This document shows, piece by piece, positions 42,400 to 51,943 of a stretch of DNA of 64,000 bases (within the stretch, counting starts at the first letter, position 1; the number at the start of each line of letters is the position of its first letter). Location of the stretch: the NCBI GenBank assembly GCA_045531955.1, contig JAZSFC010000026.1:62001-126000 (forward strand). Direction: 5' to 3'. Source of the DNA: SIG299 sp045531955 (GTDB taxonomy: Bacteria; Bacillota; Clostridia; Lachnospirales; Lachnospiraceae). The translations under genes and the position numbers were made by a program. The notes under the pieces are model-generated. The model was given only the letters and a program-made list of their open reading frames with translations. It did no database searches and was not told where the DNA came from.

Positions 42400-43152
42400 C
42401 TACTGAATATCAATACCACCCATAATGCAGGTTCCTGTAATAATAACTCTTGGTGTATCTGAAGCGTGGAAGTTTGCATAAGAAGTGTTCACGTCAATGC
42501 CGCCCATAATGCAGGAACAACCATCCGTAACTACTCTTACATTTGCAGGCACATAAATGTCGATGCCGCCCATCACTGCGGTTACATTGATGTACACATC
42601 CTCAGAAATAATAGCATTTCTTAAGTTTAAATCCACAGCACCCATAATTACTGTAATGTCTGCACCGGTAAAGCATTCGTTGTCTACCCGGATATCCTTA
42701 CCGCCAAGAATGGCAGATGCATTTACATAGCCGCCGCTGTTCTTGGAATAGGTATTATCAAATTTAACACCGTCAATCACAACTTCCTTTTCACCGGACT
42801 CACTGTTGTAAGTAAACTCCACCTGCTTGTGTTCCTTTTTCTTCTGCGGAACCAGTAATTTCCATCCAATGATGAAACAAAGCAACGCTAATGCCATTGG
42901 GAAGAAATCAATGTGGAATCTGAAATCCTGTGCATTGATTAAAAAGCAAACACCGATTGCCAAACCGATTAACGGACCGGTTTTATCCTCATTTTTACGG
43001 GTTAATGCATACAGACAAGGTATAATGATGAATAAGGTCCACCATCCCGGAAAGAAGATGGTAAAATCAATAAAATCAAGTGCCGTACATGCATATAGTA
43101 AACCTACAACAATAAATAATAATCCTATAAATACTCCATTTGCTTTTTTCAT
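42400..43152 (-). CDS. LiaF-like membrane protein (second copy)
   Basis: 250 residues. The N-terminal half has four short hydrophobic helices with FIGLLFIVVGLLYACTA and WWTLFIIIPCLYAL, as in DUF5668/LiaF. The C-terminal half has five GG turns (ILGGKDI, VMGGIDI, IMGGIDV, IMGGIDI), forming a beta-helix. Paralogue of the gene at 12.4-13.0 kb but lacking a DUF4097 partner. It ends in a terminator and carries the structured leader shared with asd, so its translation may be controlled by the same signal. Confidence 0.82.
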   Translation of the reverse strand: MKKANGVFIGLLFIVVGLLYACTALDFIDFTIFFPGWWTLFIIIPCLYALTRKNEDKTGPLIGLAIGVCFLINAQDFRFHIDFFPMALALLCFIIGWKLLVPQKKKEHKQVEFTYNSESGEKEVVIDGVKFDNTYSKNSGGYVNASAILGGKDIRVDNECFTGADITVIMGAVDLNLRNAIISEDVYINVTAVMGGIDIYVPANVRVVTDGCSCIMGGIDVNTSYANFHASDTPRVIITGTCIMGGIDIQ

Positions 43153-43256
43153 ATAAGCCTCCTTGTTTTCCGGAGGAAAATGCCCGCCCGCTTACGTGGG
43201 CAGAGGCTTTAGCCTCCTTGTCAAATGTTCTTTTTTCGTCCCCTTTTGTTTTCCTG
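43153..43256 (-). promoter_or_regulatory. LiaF-2 5' leader, second copy of the asd-type switch
   Basis: Hairpin 1 pairs GAGGC (43212-43216) with GCCTC (43203-43207) across TAAA. The 3' arm extended (AAGCCTC, 43203-43209) is complementary to the SD (43155-43162). A TTTTCC/GGAAAA stem (43166-43180) stands before the SD. Conserved GGGGACGA-type sequence lies further upstream. Length and layout match the asd leader. Confidence 0.7.
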
Positions 43257-43261
43257 ACTCT

Positions 43262-43290
43262 ATCATATAACAAGAGAAGCAAAAAGGCAA
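43262..43290 (-). promoter_or_regulatory. Promoter of the second LiaF-like gene
   Basis: Minus-strand TTGCCT (43285-43290), 17-base spacer, TATGAT (43262-43267). Confidence 0.7.
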
Positions 43291-43311
43291 ATTAGAGTTT
43301 CATTAGAAAAA

Positions 43312-43593
43312 TTAGAATGAAAGTACTAAAAGCACAACCCCCAGCACCAGAATTACCGCACCAAAAAGAAGCATGGAATAACCCATTTGTTTCCGGTCCT
43401 TCTGATGCAGATAACGGTATCCATTACTCAAATTCATGATACCGCCGCAAAATATAATAGCAAACATTGAAATTTTACTTCCGGTTTTCCAGAAAACAAC
43501 CAGGGCTGTTAACATTAACAGCCCCAGTATCAGATTGGCAGTATCCATTACTGCCTCTTTGTTTTTTAAAAAGTTTTGGATTTTTTTTAACAT
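43312..43593 (-). CDS. Small membrane protein behind argF
   Basis: 93 residues: a basic, short helical start (LKKIQNFLKNKE), then three hydrophobic helices ending in VLGVVLLVLSF. Family not recognised. It follows argF by 5 bases and may use the GGAAAG at the argF end as RBS. Confidence 0.6.
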   Translation of the reverse strand: MLKKIQNFLKNKEAVMDTANLILGLLMLTALVVFWKTGSKISMFAIIFCGGIMNLSNGYRYLHQKDRKQMGYSMLLFGAVILVLGVVLLVLSF

Positions 43594-43598
43594 GACAT

Positions 43599-44534
43599 TT
43601 ACTTTCCAAGGGTAGCAACCATAACCGCCTTAATGGTGTGCATACGGTTTTCTGCTTCGTCAAACACAACGTCTGCAAACTTATCGAAAATATCCTCGCT
43701 TACTTCGTTGCCCTTTACCGCAGGGAGACAATGCAAGAAAATGGTGGAGTCCTTACCGGTTTTGTCCATCAATTCCTGATTTACCTGATAGGGACGGAGA
43801 ATTGCCACACGCTCTGCTGCCTTATCTTCTTCACCCATAGAGCACCAAACATCGGTGTAAACTGCATCTGCATCCTTAACTGCTGCAAGGTCATCGGAAA
43901 TTTCGATTACACTGCCGGATTCCTTTGCATATTCACGGCATAAATCTACCAGCTCCTGCTGAGGCCATAAAGACTTTGGTGCCAGAATAGTGAAATGTAC
44001 GCCCACCTTAGCGGAACCAATCATTAAGCTGTTTGCCATGTTATTCCGACCATCACCAACAAATACAAGTTTTAATCCTTTTATGTAACCAAACTGCTCC
44101 TTCATGGTAAGGAAGTCTGCTAAAATCTGGGTTGGATGATATTCATCGGTGAGACCGTTCCATACCGGAACTCCGCTGTACTTTGCCAGTTTTTCTACGG
44201 TTTCCTGTTTAAAACCACGGAACTGGATGCCGTCAAAGATACGGCCGAGAACTCTTGCGGTATCTTCCACACTTTCCTTATGACCAAGCTGGATATCCTC
44301 ACGGCTCATATATTCCGGATGACCGCCTTCATCAAGACATCCCACCGTAAATGCGGAACGGGTTCTAGTGGATGGCTTTTCAAAAATGAGTGCAATATTT
44401 TTTCCCTTTAAGCTGTCACCGGTGATACCCTGCTTTTTCTTTGCTTTTAAATCTGCTGCCAAATCAATTAAACCTAAAATTTCTTCGGCTGTAAAATCCT
44501 TTAATGTTAAAAATGAACGACCTTTTAAATTCAT
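43599..44534 (-). CDS. argF: Ornithine carbamoyltransferase
   Basis: A 311-residue anabolic-type enzyme that makes citrulline from ornithine and carbamoyl phosphate. EKPSTRTRSAF is the carbamoyl-phosphate loop and FLHCLPA carries the conserved Cys of the ornithine site. No other arg genes are adjacent. It sits between SPFH and the small membrane protein. Confidence 0.95.
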   Translation of the reverse strand: MNLKGRSFLTLKDFTAEEILGLIDLAADLKAKKKQGITGDSLKGKNIALIFEKPSTRTRSAFTVGCLDEGGHPEYMSREDIQLGHKESVEDTARVLGRIFDGIQFRGFKQETVEKLAKYSGVPVWNGLTDEYHPTQILADFLTMKEQFGYIKGLKLVFVGDGRNNMANSLMIGSAKVGVHFTILAPKSLWPQQELVDLCREYAKESGSVIEISDDLAAVKDADAVYTDVWCSMGEEDKAAERVAILRPYQVNQELMDKTGKDSTIFLHCLPAVKGNEVSEDIFDKFADVVFDEAENRMHTIKAVMVATLGK

Positions 44535-44558
44535 GTATCTTTCTACCTTCCGTCTGTA

Positions 44559-45476
44559 TTACTTGCCTGCTACTTCCATAACAGACTTTGCAAGACCGGC
44601 AACACCCTGAATTTCGGATGGAATGATAATCTTGGTTGCCTGACCGTCTGCTGCCTTAGCAAATGCTTCCAGGCTCTTTAACTGAAGAACGCCGGCATTT
44701 GGATTAGCTTCGTTTAAGAATTTGATACCTTCTGCATTTGCCTGCTGAACGGCACGGATTGCTTCTGCCTGACCTTCTGCTTCGCGGATCATTGCTTCTT
44801 TCTTTGCTTCTGCACGAAGGATTGCTGCTTCCTTTTCTGCCTCAGCTTCCAAAATTGCAGATTCCTTTTTACCTTCCGCAACAAGAATAGTGGACTTCTT
44901 TTCACCTTCTGCAATAAGAATTGCTTCACGGCGTTCACGTTCTGCCTTCATCTGCTTTTCCATGGCATCCTGAATTGCTGCCGGAGGAATAATATTCTTT
45001 AACTCTACGCGGTTTACCTTAATTCCCCAAGGGTCGGTTGCCACGTCAAGAGCCGCTCTCATCTTGGTGTTGATAACTTCTCTGGAAGTTAAGGTTTCAT
45101 CCAGTTCCAGATCACCAATGATATTACGAAGTGTGGTTGCAGTTAAATTTTCGATTGCCATAATAGGATTTTCCACACCGTAAGCAAATAACTTAGGGTC
45201 TGTAATCTGGAAAAATACTACGGTATCGATTCTCATGGTTACGTTATCCTTTGTGATAACCGGCTGCGGAGCGAAATCTACTACCTGCTCCTTTAAAATA
45301 ACCTTCTTTGCTACCTTATCAATGATAGGCAGCTTCATGTGGATACCTACATCCCAGGTTGCTGCATAACCGCCCAAACGCTCCAGAACAAAAGCCTGTG
45401 CCTGCGGTACAATTTTGATACAGGATCCGAGTAAAACTAATAACAGTAAAACTAAAATAATAATGATAACTTCCAT
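44559..45476 (-). CDS. SPFH/Band 7 family protein (QmcA/HflK-like)
   Basis: 305 residues. An N-terminal helix (about 2-18) anchors it. The SPFH domain follows (VPQAQAFVLERLGGYAATW, DNVTMRIDTVVFFQITDP). A long alternating Glu/Ala/Lys coiled coil (about 190-260) and a QxxxKxxLEAF-like end complete the QmcA/stomatin pattern. Such proteins oligomerise in the membrane and modulate proteases or lipid domains. ATG at 45476 with AAGGAGG; the longer frame lacks an RBS. Confidence 0.9.
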   Translation of the reverse strand: MEVIIIILVLLLLVLLGSCIKIVPQAQAFVLERLGGYAATWDVGIHMKLPIIDKVAKKVILKEQVVDFAPQPVITKDNVTMRIDTVVFFQITDPKLFAYGVENPIMAIENLTATTLRNIIGDLELDETLTSREVINTKMRAALDVATDPWGIKVNRVELKNIIPPAAIQDAMEKQMKAERERREAILIAEGEKKSTILVAEGKKESAILEAEAEKEAAILRAEAKKEAMIREAEGQAEAIRAVQQANAEGIKFLNEANPNAGVLQLKSLEAFAKAADGQATKIIIPSEIQGVAGLAKSVMEVAGK

Positions 45477-45693
45477 ACGTATCCTCCTTAAAATCAGGGA
45501 ATTCTCCCATTCTATTTTCTTTACCGCTTTAGTGTACCGCATTTTTCAATATCTTTCAATAGTTTCTTGTGAAATTTATAAAATTTTATTATCTTATTGC
45601 TATTGATTTTCCAAGAAGTTCTATTGTATAATATAAGATGGTATGGCGTATGCTTAACAGACTGTATTGACTTTATACAACGGAGAGAAACTT

Positions 45694-46332
45694 ATGAGAC
45701 TTACCGATTTTGAAATGGCTCATTCCGTCGAGTTGGAAATACTTCACGACGGAAGAAAAACAACCTTACTTACATCCGTCGAGGGAATGATAAAAAACAG
45801 TGTGCTGTTAACTCCCATCCACTTAGATGGTAAAATCGTCGGCTTCCCGGCGTATCTTACCGTAAACCTCCTTTACCCGGAGGACGGACAGGTGTATTGC
45901 TGGAGCAATGTTACTGTCAAAGCAGTCCGCTATCGCGGAAACATCTATCATAGTGTAGAATTACCGGGAAATGCTATTATATTAAACCGACGTGGTGCTT
46001 ACCGTGTTTACATCGGCGAAACCCGGTTCATTTACCACCGCAACCACGTTGACACTAAATTGTATGAAATTATCCTTCGGGATATCAGTGAAACCGGCAT
46101 GTGCTACATGTCAAAAGATCATTTTGAGGTAGGACGTACCGTGCATCTGCAACTGCGTCTGTCCAACGGACACGAACTGATTCTCCGTGCAAAAATACTT
46201 TGGAAACGCGAAAATCCAAACCGCAGCACTACCTTCCTGTATGGCTGCAAATTTGTAGAGAAAAGCAAATTTTTAAACAGCTACCTGATGAACATTCAGC
46301 AGGAACAGCAAAGAAGAAAACTGGGACTATAA
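45694..46332 (+). CDS. PilZ-domain protein 1
   Basis: About 212 residues. An N-terminal YcgR-like beta domain (about 1-100) precedes a PilZ domain with the c-di-GMP motif NRRGAYRVYIG (RxxxR) and LRDISETGMCYM (D/N-x-SxxG). It likely binds cyclic di-GMP. The ATG at 45694 follows GGAGAG. Its neighbour is a close paralogue in the same direction. Possible effectors: motility or surface polysaccharide; no flagellar genes are nearby. Confidence 0.88.
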   Translation: MRLTDFEMAHSVELEILHDGRKTTLLTSVEGMIKNSVLLTPIHLDGKIVGFPAYLTVNLLYPEDGQVYCWSNVTVKAVRYRGNIYHSVELPGNAIILNRRGAYRVYIGETRFIYHRNHVDTKLYEIILRDISETGMCYMSKDHFEVGRTVHLQLRLSNGHELILRAKILWKRENPNRSTTFLYGCKFVEKSKFLNSYLMNIQQEQQRRKLGL

Positions 46333-46361
46333 TCAAACGATAACACTAATGGAGGCCAACC

Positions 46362-47000
46362 ATGACCGCTGCAGAATTAGAACTGGAACATAGCGTTGAA
46401 TTAGAAGTTATGATGAATGGTAAAAAAACCACTCTTCTTTCCGCAGTGGAACAGATTGTGGGCACCACCGTTCTGTTAACTCCAATCCAAATCAACGGAA
46501 AAGTAGTCGGTTTCCCGCCAAACTGTATGGTTAATCTGCTCTACGTAGGTGAAAACCAGGTATTTAGCTGGAAAAACATTAAACTGAAAGCTGTCCGCTA
46601 CGAGAAAAAAATATACCACAGTGCCGAACTGGTCGGTGATGCAGAAATCTTAAACCGCCGCGGTTCTTACCGTGTTTATATCGGTGAGCAAATGACGCTT
46701 ACCGCGTTTTCTGCCCAGGGGCCAAAGAACTATCAGGTTCATTTAAAGGACATCAGTGAAAGCGGTATGGCGTACTTCTCTAAAGAGGAATTTGATGTTG
46801 GCAGAACCGTCCGTCTGCATCTTACCATAAAAAAAGGCACCGAGCTTCAGCTCAGCGCCCAGATTATCCGTGTTCAGGAATTCGAAAACCGTCAGGACCG
46901 TTTATACGGTTGCAAGTTTATCGAAAAGAATAACCGGCTGGTAGGTTTCCTTATGCACCTGCAGCAGGAAAAACAAAAAGCAAAAATGGGTATTAGGTAA
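46362..47000 (+). CDS. PilZ-domain protein 2
   Basis: 212 residues, colinear with the preceding gene. N-terminal domain with LLTPIQINGKVVGFPPN; PilZ motif LNRRGSYRVYIGE and LKDISESGMAYF. Both c-di-GMP binding motifs are intact. 29 bases separate the pair, so they are co-transcribed, a tandem duplication. GGAGG RBS. The C-terminal QQEKQKAKMGIR resembles the end of the first copy. Confidence 0.88.
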   Translation: MTAAELELEHSVELEVMMNGKKTTLLSAVEQIVGTTVLLTPIQINGKVVGFPPNCMVNLLYVGENQVFSWKNIKLKAVRYEKKIYHSAELVGDAEILNRRGSYRVYIGEQMTLTAFSAQGPKNYQVHLKDISESGMAYFSKEEFDVGRTVRLHLTIKKGTELQLSAQIIRVQEFENRQDRLYGCKFIEKNNRLVGFLMHLQQEKQKAKMGIR

Positions 47001-47003
47001 TCA

Positions 47004-47057
47004 AAAAACACATTTCACGCAGATTCTCGGTCAGGAACTGCTTTGGAATGTGTTTTT
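47004..47057. terminator. Bidirectional terminator between PilZ and ABC genes
   Basis: An 11-bp stem AAAAACACATT/AATGTGTTTTT, with T-runs suitable for both converging transcripts. Confidence 0.8.
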
Positions 47058-47082
47058 CTTTGCGCAAAAAGCAATAGCAAAT

Positions 47083-48819
47083 TTAGAACTGGCTGTTGTA
47101 CAAGGTGGTATAAAAGCCGCCCTTTGCCAATAATTCTTCGTGATTTCCCTGTTCTATAATATTTCCGTCTTTCATTACCAAAATGGTATCTGCTTCCATA
47201 ATTGTAGATAAACGGTGGGCAACAATAAAACTGGTTCTGCCCTGCATCATGGTTGCAAACGCTTTTTGGATGCGAATTTCAGTTCTGGTGTCAATGGAGG
47301 AGGTTGCTTCGTCCAAAATTAACATCGGAGGCAGACAAAGCATTACTCTTGCAATGCAAAGCAGCTGCTTCTGTCCCTGGGACAGGCTTCCGCCGTCCTC
47401 TCCTATCACCGTATCATAACCCTTTGGCAGACGCTTAATAAAGCTGTGGGCATGCGCCGCCTTTGCCGCCACAATCACTTCATCCAGCGTTGCATCCGGA
47501 TTTCCCATGGCAATGTTATCCCGGATGGTTCCTGCCCTCAACCAGGTATCCTGCAGTACCATACCAAAAGACGTTCTGAGACTTTTTCTTGTAACTTCCC
47601 GGATATCCTTTTCCGCCACTTCAATGCTTCCGGAATTCACATCATAAAACCTCATCAAAAGGTTAATCACCGTGGTTTTACCGCATCCGGTAGGGCCCAC
47701 AATAGCAACACGCTGACCCGGTTTCACCTTTAAATTAAAATTTTGAATCAGCGGCTTTTCTTCCACATAAGAGAAATTAACATTATTCAGTTCCACGTGA
47801 CCGTTGGCGGTAAGTTCTTCTTTCTTTTCTTCAGGCTGCGGAGTCTCATTGATAAAGTCAAAAATTCTTGCCGCACATGCCAAGGCATTCTGAAGCTCCG
47901 TAATAACACCGGAAATTTCGTTAAACGGCTTGGTATACTGGTTGGCGTAGCTTAAAAAGGACGTCAGCTGACCGACACTGATGCCGCCGCTGATTGCCAA
48001 AACCGCACCGTAAATACCGACTGCCGCATATACCAGGCTGTTGACAAAACGGGTACAAGGATTGGTCAAAGAAGAAAAGAAAATCGCCTTCAGGGAGCAC
48101 TTCCTTAACTTTTCGTTAATATCATCAAATTGTCCAAGTACCTGCTCTTCCCTTCCAAAAGCCTGCACAATTTTTTTATTGCCAATCATTTCGTCAATCA
48201 GGGCAGTCTGTTCTCCTCTTGCCTTCGATTGCTGCTGAAACATATCATAGGTGTTTTTCGCAATAAATGCCGCCACAAACAAAGATACCGGTGTAATCAC
48301 AATGACCACCACCGTAATACCCGGATGAATGGTAAGCATAAATAAAAGAGTTCCGACAATAGTAACAATACCGGTAAAGAACTGGGTAAAGCCCATAAGT
48401 AAACCGTCTGCAAACTGATCCACATCCGCAATGACGCGGCTGACAATTTCACCCTGGGAATGTCCGTCAATATACTTTAACGGTAAAATCTGCAGCTTGT
48501 CAAAAGCATCCTTTCGGATATCATGCACCACCTGATACGTAATGCGGTTGTTACAAATATTCATAATCCACTGGGCAATACCGGTAATTCCGATACACAC
48601 ACCTATTACAAGTAAAATGTGCAGTATCTCATCAAAGGCTACCTTTCCGGGTGCCACAATTAAGTCTACGGCATCACCGATTAAAATCGGCACATACAAG
48701 GTCAATGCCACAGAAACTGCTGCAAATAAAATGGAGAGAATCACAAACAGGCTGTGCTTTTTTACATACTGAAGCATCTGCTTCATGGTGTCCTTCCGGA
48801 CATTTAATTTCTTTGCCAT
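47083..48819 (-). CDS. ABC multidrug exporter half-transporter B
   Basis: 578 residues, six predicted helices then ATPase. Walker A GPTGCGKTT, signature LSQGQKQL, Walker B MLILDEATSSID (catalytic Glu present), H-loop IVAHRLST. It is the catalytically competent partner of the neighbouring half-transporter. Its ATG shares a base with the stop of the first ABC gene (TAATG). Together they form a heterodimer of the BmrCD/LmrCD kind. Confidence 0.92.
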   Translation of the reverse strand: MAKKLNVRKDTMKQMLQYVKKHSLFVILSILFAAVSVALTLYVPILIGDAVDLIVAPGKVAFDEILHILLVIGVCIGITGIAQWIMNICNNRITYQVVHDIRKDAFDKLQILPLKYIDGHSQGEIVSRVIADVDQFADGLLMGFTQFFTGIVTIVGTLLFMLTIHPGITVVVIVITPVSLFVAAFIAKNTYDMFQQQSKARGEQTALIDEMIGNKKIVQAFGREEQVLGQFDDINEKLRKCSLKAIFFSSLTNPCTRFVNSLVYAAVGIYGAVLAISGGISVGQLTSFLSYANQYTKPFNEISGVITELQNALACAARIFDFINETPQPEEKKEELTANGHVELNNVNFSYVEEKPLIQNFNLKVKPGQRVAIVGPTGCGKTTVINLLMRFYDVNSGSIEVAEKDIREVTRKSLRTSFGMVLQDTWLRAGTIRDNIAMGNPDATLDEVIVAAKAAHAHSFIKRLPKGYDTVIGEDGGSLSQGQKQLLCIARVMLCLPPMLILDEATSSIDTRTEIRIQKAFATMMQGRTSFIVAHRLSTIMEADTILVMKDGNIIEQGNHEELLAKGGFYTTLYNSQF

Positions 48820-50579
48820 TATTCCTGACCTCCCTTCGAGATTTGGGAATCATGAATTTCTTTATATACAGGGCAGTTATCCAATAACTCATTGTGAGTT
48901 CCGATGCCAGCCACCTCGCCATCTTCCAGCACAATGATTTTATCTGCATGAAGCACGGAAGCTGTTCTTTGGGATACAATAAACACCGTCATTTCCGGAT
49001 CCAGTTCTTTAATCGACTTACGAAGCGCCGCATCCGTTGCATAGTCAAGAGCAGAAGCACTGTCATCCAGAATCAGGATTTCCGGCTGCATCACCAAAGC
49101 TCTTGCAATGGTAAGACGCTGCTTTTGTCCGCCGGATAAGTTCTTACCTCCCTGAGCCACTTCAAAGTCAAGCTTTCCGGCTTTGTCCTCTACAAAATCA
49201 AGGGCCTGTGCAGCCTGTAATGCCGCTCTGATTTCTTCATCGGAAGCATCTTCCTTGCCCCATCGGATATTATCCCGGATGGTTCCCCTGAACAGGACTG
49301 CCTTCTGCGGTACAATACCGATTTTATCCCGAAGTACTTCCGGTTCGTAGGTTTTTACATCCTTGCCGTCCACCAGCACACGGCCCGCCGTGGCATCATA
49401 AAAACGCGGAATCAGCTGTACCAGGGAAGACTTACCGGAACCGGTGCCGCCGATTACACCCACGGTTTCGCCCTTTTTAATTTCCACATGAATATCAATC
49501 AGGGAATCGGCACCTGCTCCCGGATAACAGAGGTTTGTATGCTCGAAAACCACCTTGGCATCCTTTGCATTTACAGAATCCGCCTGCACGCTGCGTGCAG
49601 CAGTCAAAGCTTCTTCTTCGGTATATACCTTCATACCGGACGGCTGTTCAAATACCGTCTGGATGCGGTTGCCGCAGGCCACCGCCTTGGTTACCGTAAT
49701 TATCAGGTTCGCCAGCTTTACGAGTTCCACTAAAATCTGGGACATATAATTTACCAGAGCAATTACTTCACCCTGGGTTAAAATACCTTCGTCTACCTGC
49801 ACGGCACCGGTGTAAATCAATACAATGGTTGCCACATTGACGATGATGTACGTTACCGGATTCATCAAAGCAGATATTTTACCGACAAAGTTTTGGATGT
49901 CCATCAGGGAAACATTATAACCTGCAAACATCTCCACTTCTTCCTCTTCCCTGCTGAAAGCACGGATAACACGGACACCGCTTAAGTTTTCCCTTGTAAT
50001 GCCAAGCACCTTATCCAGAGCTGCCTGCACCTTTTTATACAGCGGAATGCTGACTAACATGATGCCGAATACTACGACAGACAGCGCAGGAATGGTAACT
50101 ACAAAAATAAGCGCCGCCTTAACATCAATGGTAAATGCCATAATCATGGCACCAAACACTACAATCGGGGAACGTAAAAACAAACGGAGTACCAAATTCA
50201 CACCGGACTGTACCTGATTTACGTCACTGGTAAGACGGGTAATCAGCGTAGAAGTTCCGGTTTTATCGGTTTCCGCATAGTTCATGGATTGGATATGGTC
50301 AAACAATGCATGCTTGAGTTCTGCTGCAAAACCAACCGCGGCTCTTGCGGAAAAGTACTGGGCCGTTGCCGCCGTTGCCAAACCAATCAGAGCCAGTGCC
50401 ACCAGCACCAGACCCATTTTAAGGATATACGGAATATCCGCATTTTTAATACCCTGATCTACAATCGCCGCCATAACTAACGGCACAAATAATTCAAAGG
50501 AAGCTTCCAACATCTTAAACAAAGGTGCCAGAACCGTCTCTTTCTTATAATGCTTCATAAAACGGAGCAGCTTTTTCAT
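48819..50579 (-). CDS. ABC multidrug exporter half-transporter A, degenerate site
   Basis: 586 residues. Walker A GGTGSGKSS and signature LSGGQKQR are normal. Walker B ends ILILDDSASALD, so the catalytic Glu is Asp, and the H-loop is FIVSQRT, with Gln in place of His. That marks the non-hydrolytic site typical of heterodimeric exporters. It starts by TAATG overlap with the MATE gene. Confidence 0.92.
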   Translation of the reverse strand: MKKLLRFMKHYKKETVLAPLFKMLEASFELFVPLVMAAIVDQGIKNADIPYILKMGLVLVALALIGLATAATAQYFSARAAVGFAAELKHALFDHIQSMNYAETDKTGTSTLITRLTSDVNQVQSGVNLVLRLFLRSPIVVFGAMIMAFTIDVKAALIFVVTIPALSVVVFGIMLVSIPLYKKVQAALDKVLGITRENLSGVRVIRAFSREEEEVEMFAGYNVSLMDIQNFVGKISALMNPVTYIIVNVATIVLIYTGAVQVDEGILTQGEVIALVNYMSQILVELVKLANLIITVTKAVACGNRIQTVFEQPSGMKVYTEEEALTAARSVQADSVNAKDAKVVFEHTNLCYPGAGADSLIDIHVEIKKGETVGVIGGTGSGKSSLVQLIPRFYDATAGRVLVDGKDVKTYEPEVLRDKIGIVPQKAVLFRGTIRDNIRWGKEDASDEEIRAALQAAQALDFVEDKAGKLDFEVAQGGKNLSGGQKQRLTIARALVMQPEILILDDSASALDYATDAALRKSIKELDPEMTVFIVSQRTASVLHADKIIVLEDGEVAGIGTHNELLDNCPVYKEIHDSQISKGGQE

Positions 50580-51943
50580 TATACCGTCGCCTCCTCTTTC
50601 TTATATTTCTTTGCCATAATGATGTAGTAGCTGATACCCAGCAGCACTGCCGCACCAATCCAGGCAGAAATTTCCGCCCAGAATATTCCGTCGCTGCCAA
50701 TCAGTCTTGTTAAGCCCAAAACCATACCGGTACGCATAATAAATTCCAAAATTCCGGACAGCATCGGGATCAATGTATTTCCCATCCCCTGCAGGGCAGA
50801 GCGGTAAACATAAAGTAAATATAATGCCGGCAAAGCAAGGCTCATGAACAATAAATATCTCCAGGCCACTTCACCTGCCATTTCCACCTCTTCCACTGTT
50901 CCGGACAAAAACATTCCGATAAACACCTTACCAAAAAACAGCATTACTGTTGTGATCACAACAGACGTTGCCAGGGAAACCACTAAGGATGCAATATGTC
51001 CGCTTCTTAACCGCTTAAATTCCCCGGCACCTACGTTCTGTCCCACATAAGTGGAAATGGCATAGCCAAAGGACACCGCAGCCATTTCAAGCAGTCCGTA
51101 CAACTTATTGGTGGCTGTATAACCTGCAATAAACAGTACGCCGAATCCATTTACCACAAACTGTACAATCATACCGCCAATGCAAATGATGCAGTTTTGG
51201 AAGGCTAACGGCATGGAAAGCTTCAGTAAATGAACGATACGGTATGTTTCCGGAATAAAATCTTCTTTTTGTAATTTCAAACCGCCGATACGGCTTAATG
51301 CAATATAACAGTAAACGGCTGCCACCAGCTGTGCAATCAGTGTGGCTGCCGCCGCACCTGCAACTCCGAACGGCAAAACAATTACGAATACAATATCCAA
51401 CACAATGTTGGTAATTGAGGCCACCACCATGGCGTACAACGGCGATTTTCCGTCACCCATGGCACGCAGGGTTGCTGCCAGCACATTATATGCCATGGAA
51501 ACCGGAATACCCGCAAAGAAAATCCGGATATACAACAATGCCGTCGGCAGGATTTCTTCCGGGGTTTTTAACAGCTTCAGTACCGGAAGTGCTGCTGTCT
51601 GCAGGACAACAACCAACACCACTGCACATACTGCCGATAATACTATGGCATTGCCGATGGTTTTTCTAAGCTTTTCTTTATGTCCGGCACCGAATTCCTG
51701 AGCCATCGGAATAGAAAATCCCTGAGCAATCCCCGACAACATTCCGAGGCTCATCCAGTTAAGCCAGTCCGATGCTCCCACTGCTGCAAGGGCATCTACA
51801 CCTACACCCTTTCCCACCACCATGGTATCCACCAGGGTATACATTTGCTGGAATATATTTCCCAGCATCAAAGGCAGGGCAAACTGCAAAATCAGCTTAT
51901 AGGGATTTCCCTTTGTCATCACAATTGTCTTTTCTTTACTCAT
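50579..51943 (-). CDS. MATE family efflux transporter
   Basis: About 454 residues with 12 helices. MATE motifs LPLMLGNIFQQMYTLVDTMVVG at the start and a GQNVGAGE block. It exports cationic compounds with Na+ or H+ antiport. The ATG at 51943 overlaps the EamA stop by eight bases, with GGGAGG ahead. Another start further upstream is unsupported. Encoded second in the efflux operon. Confidence 0.92.
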   Translation of the reverse strand: MSKEKTIVMTKGNPYKLILQFALPLMLGNIFQQMYTLVDTMVVGKGVGVDALAAVGASDWLNWMSLGMLSGIAQGFSIPMAQEFGAGHKEKLRKTIGNAIVLSAVCAVVLVVVLQTAALPVLKLLKTPEEILPTALLYIRIFFAGIPVSMAYNVLAATLRAMGDGKSPLYAMVVASITNIVLDIVFVIVLPFGVAGAAAATLIAQLVAAVYCYIALSRIGGLKLQKEDFIPETYRIVHLLKLSMPLAFQNCIICIGGMIVQFVVNGFGVLFIAGYTATNKLYGLLEMAAVSFGYAISTYVGQNVGAGEFKRLRSGHIASLVVSLATSVVITTVMLFFGKVFIGMFLSGTVEEVEMAGEVAWRYLLFMSLALPALYLLYVYRSALQGMGNTLIPMLSGILEFIMRTGMVLGLTRLIGSDGIFWAEISAWIGAAVLLGISYYIIMAKKYKKEEATV

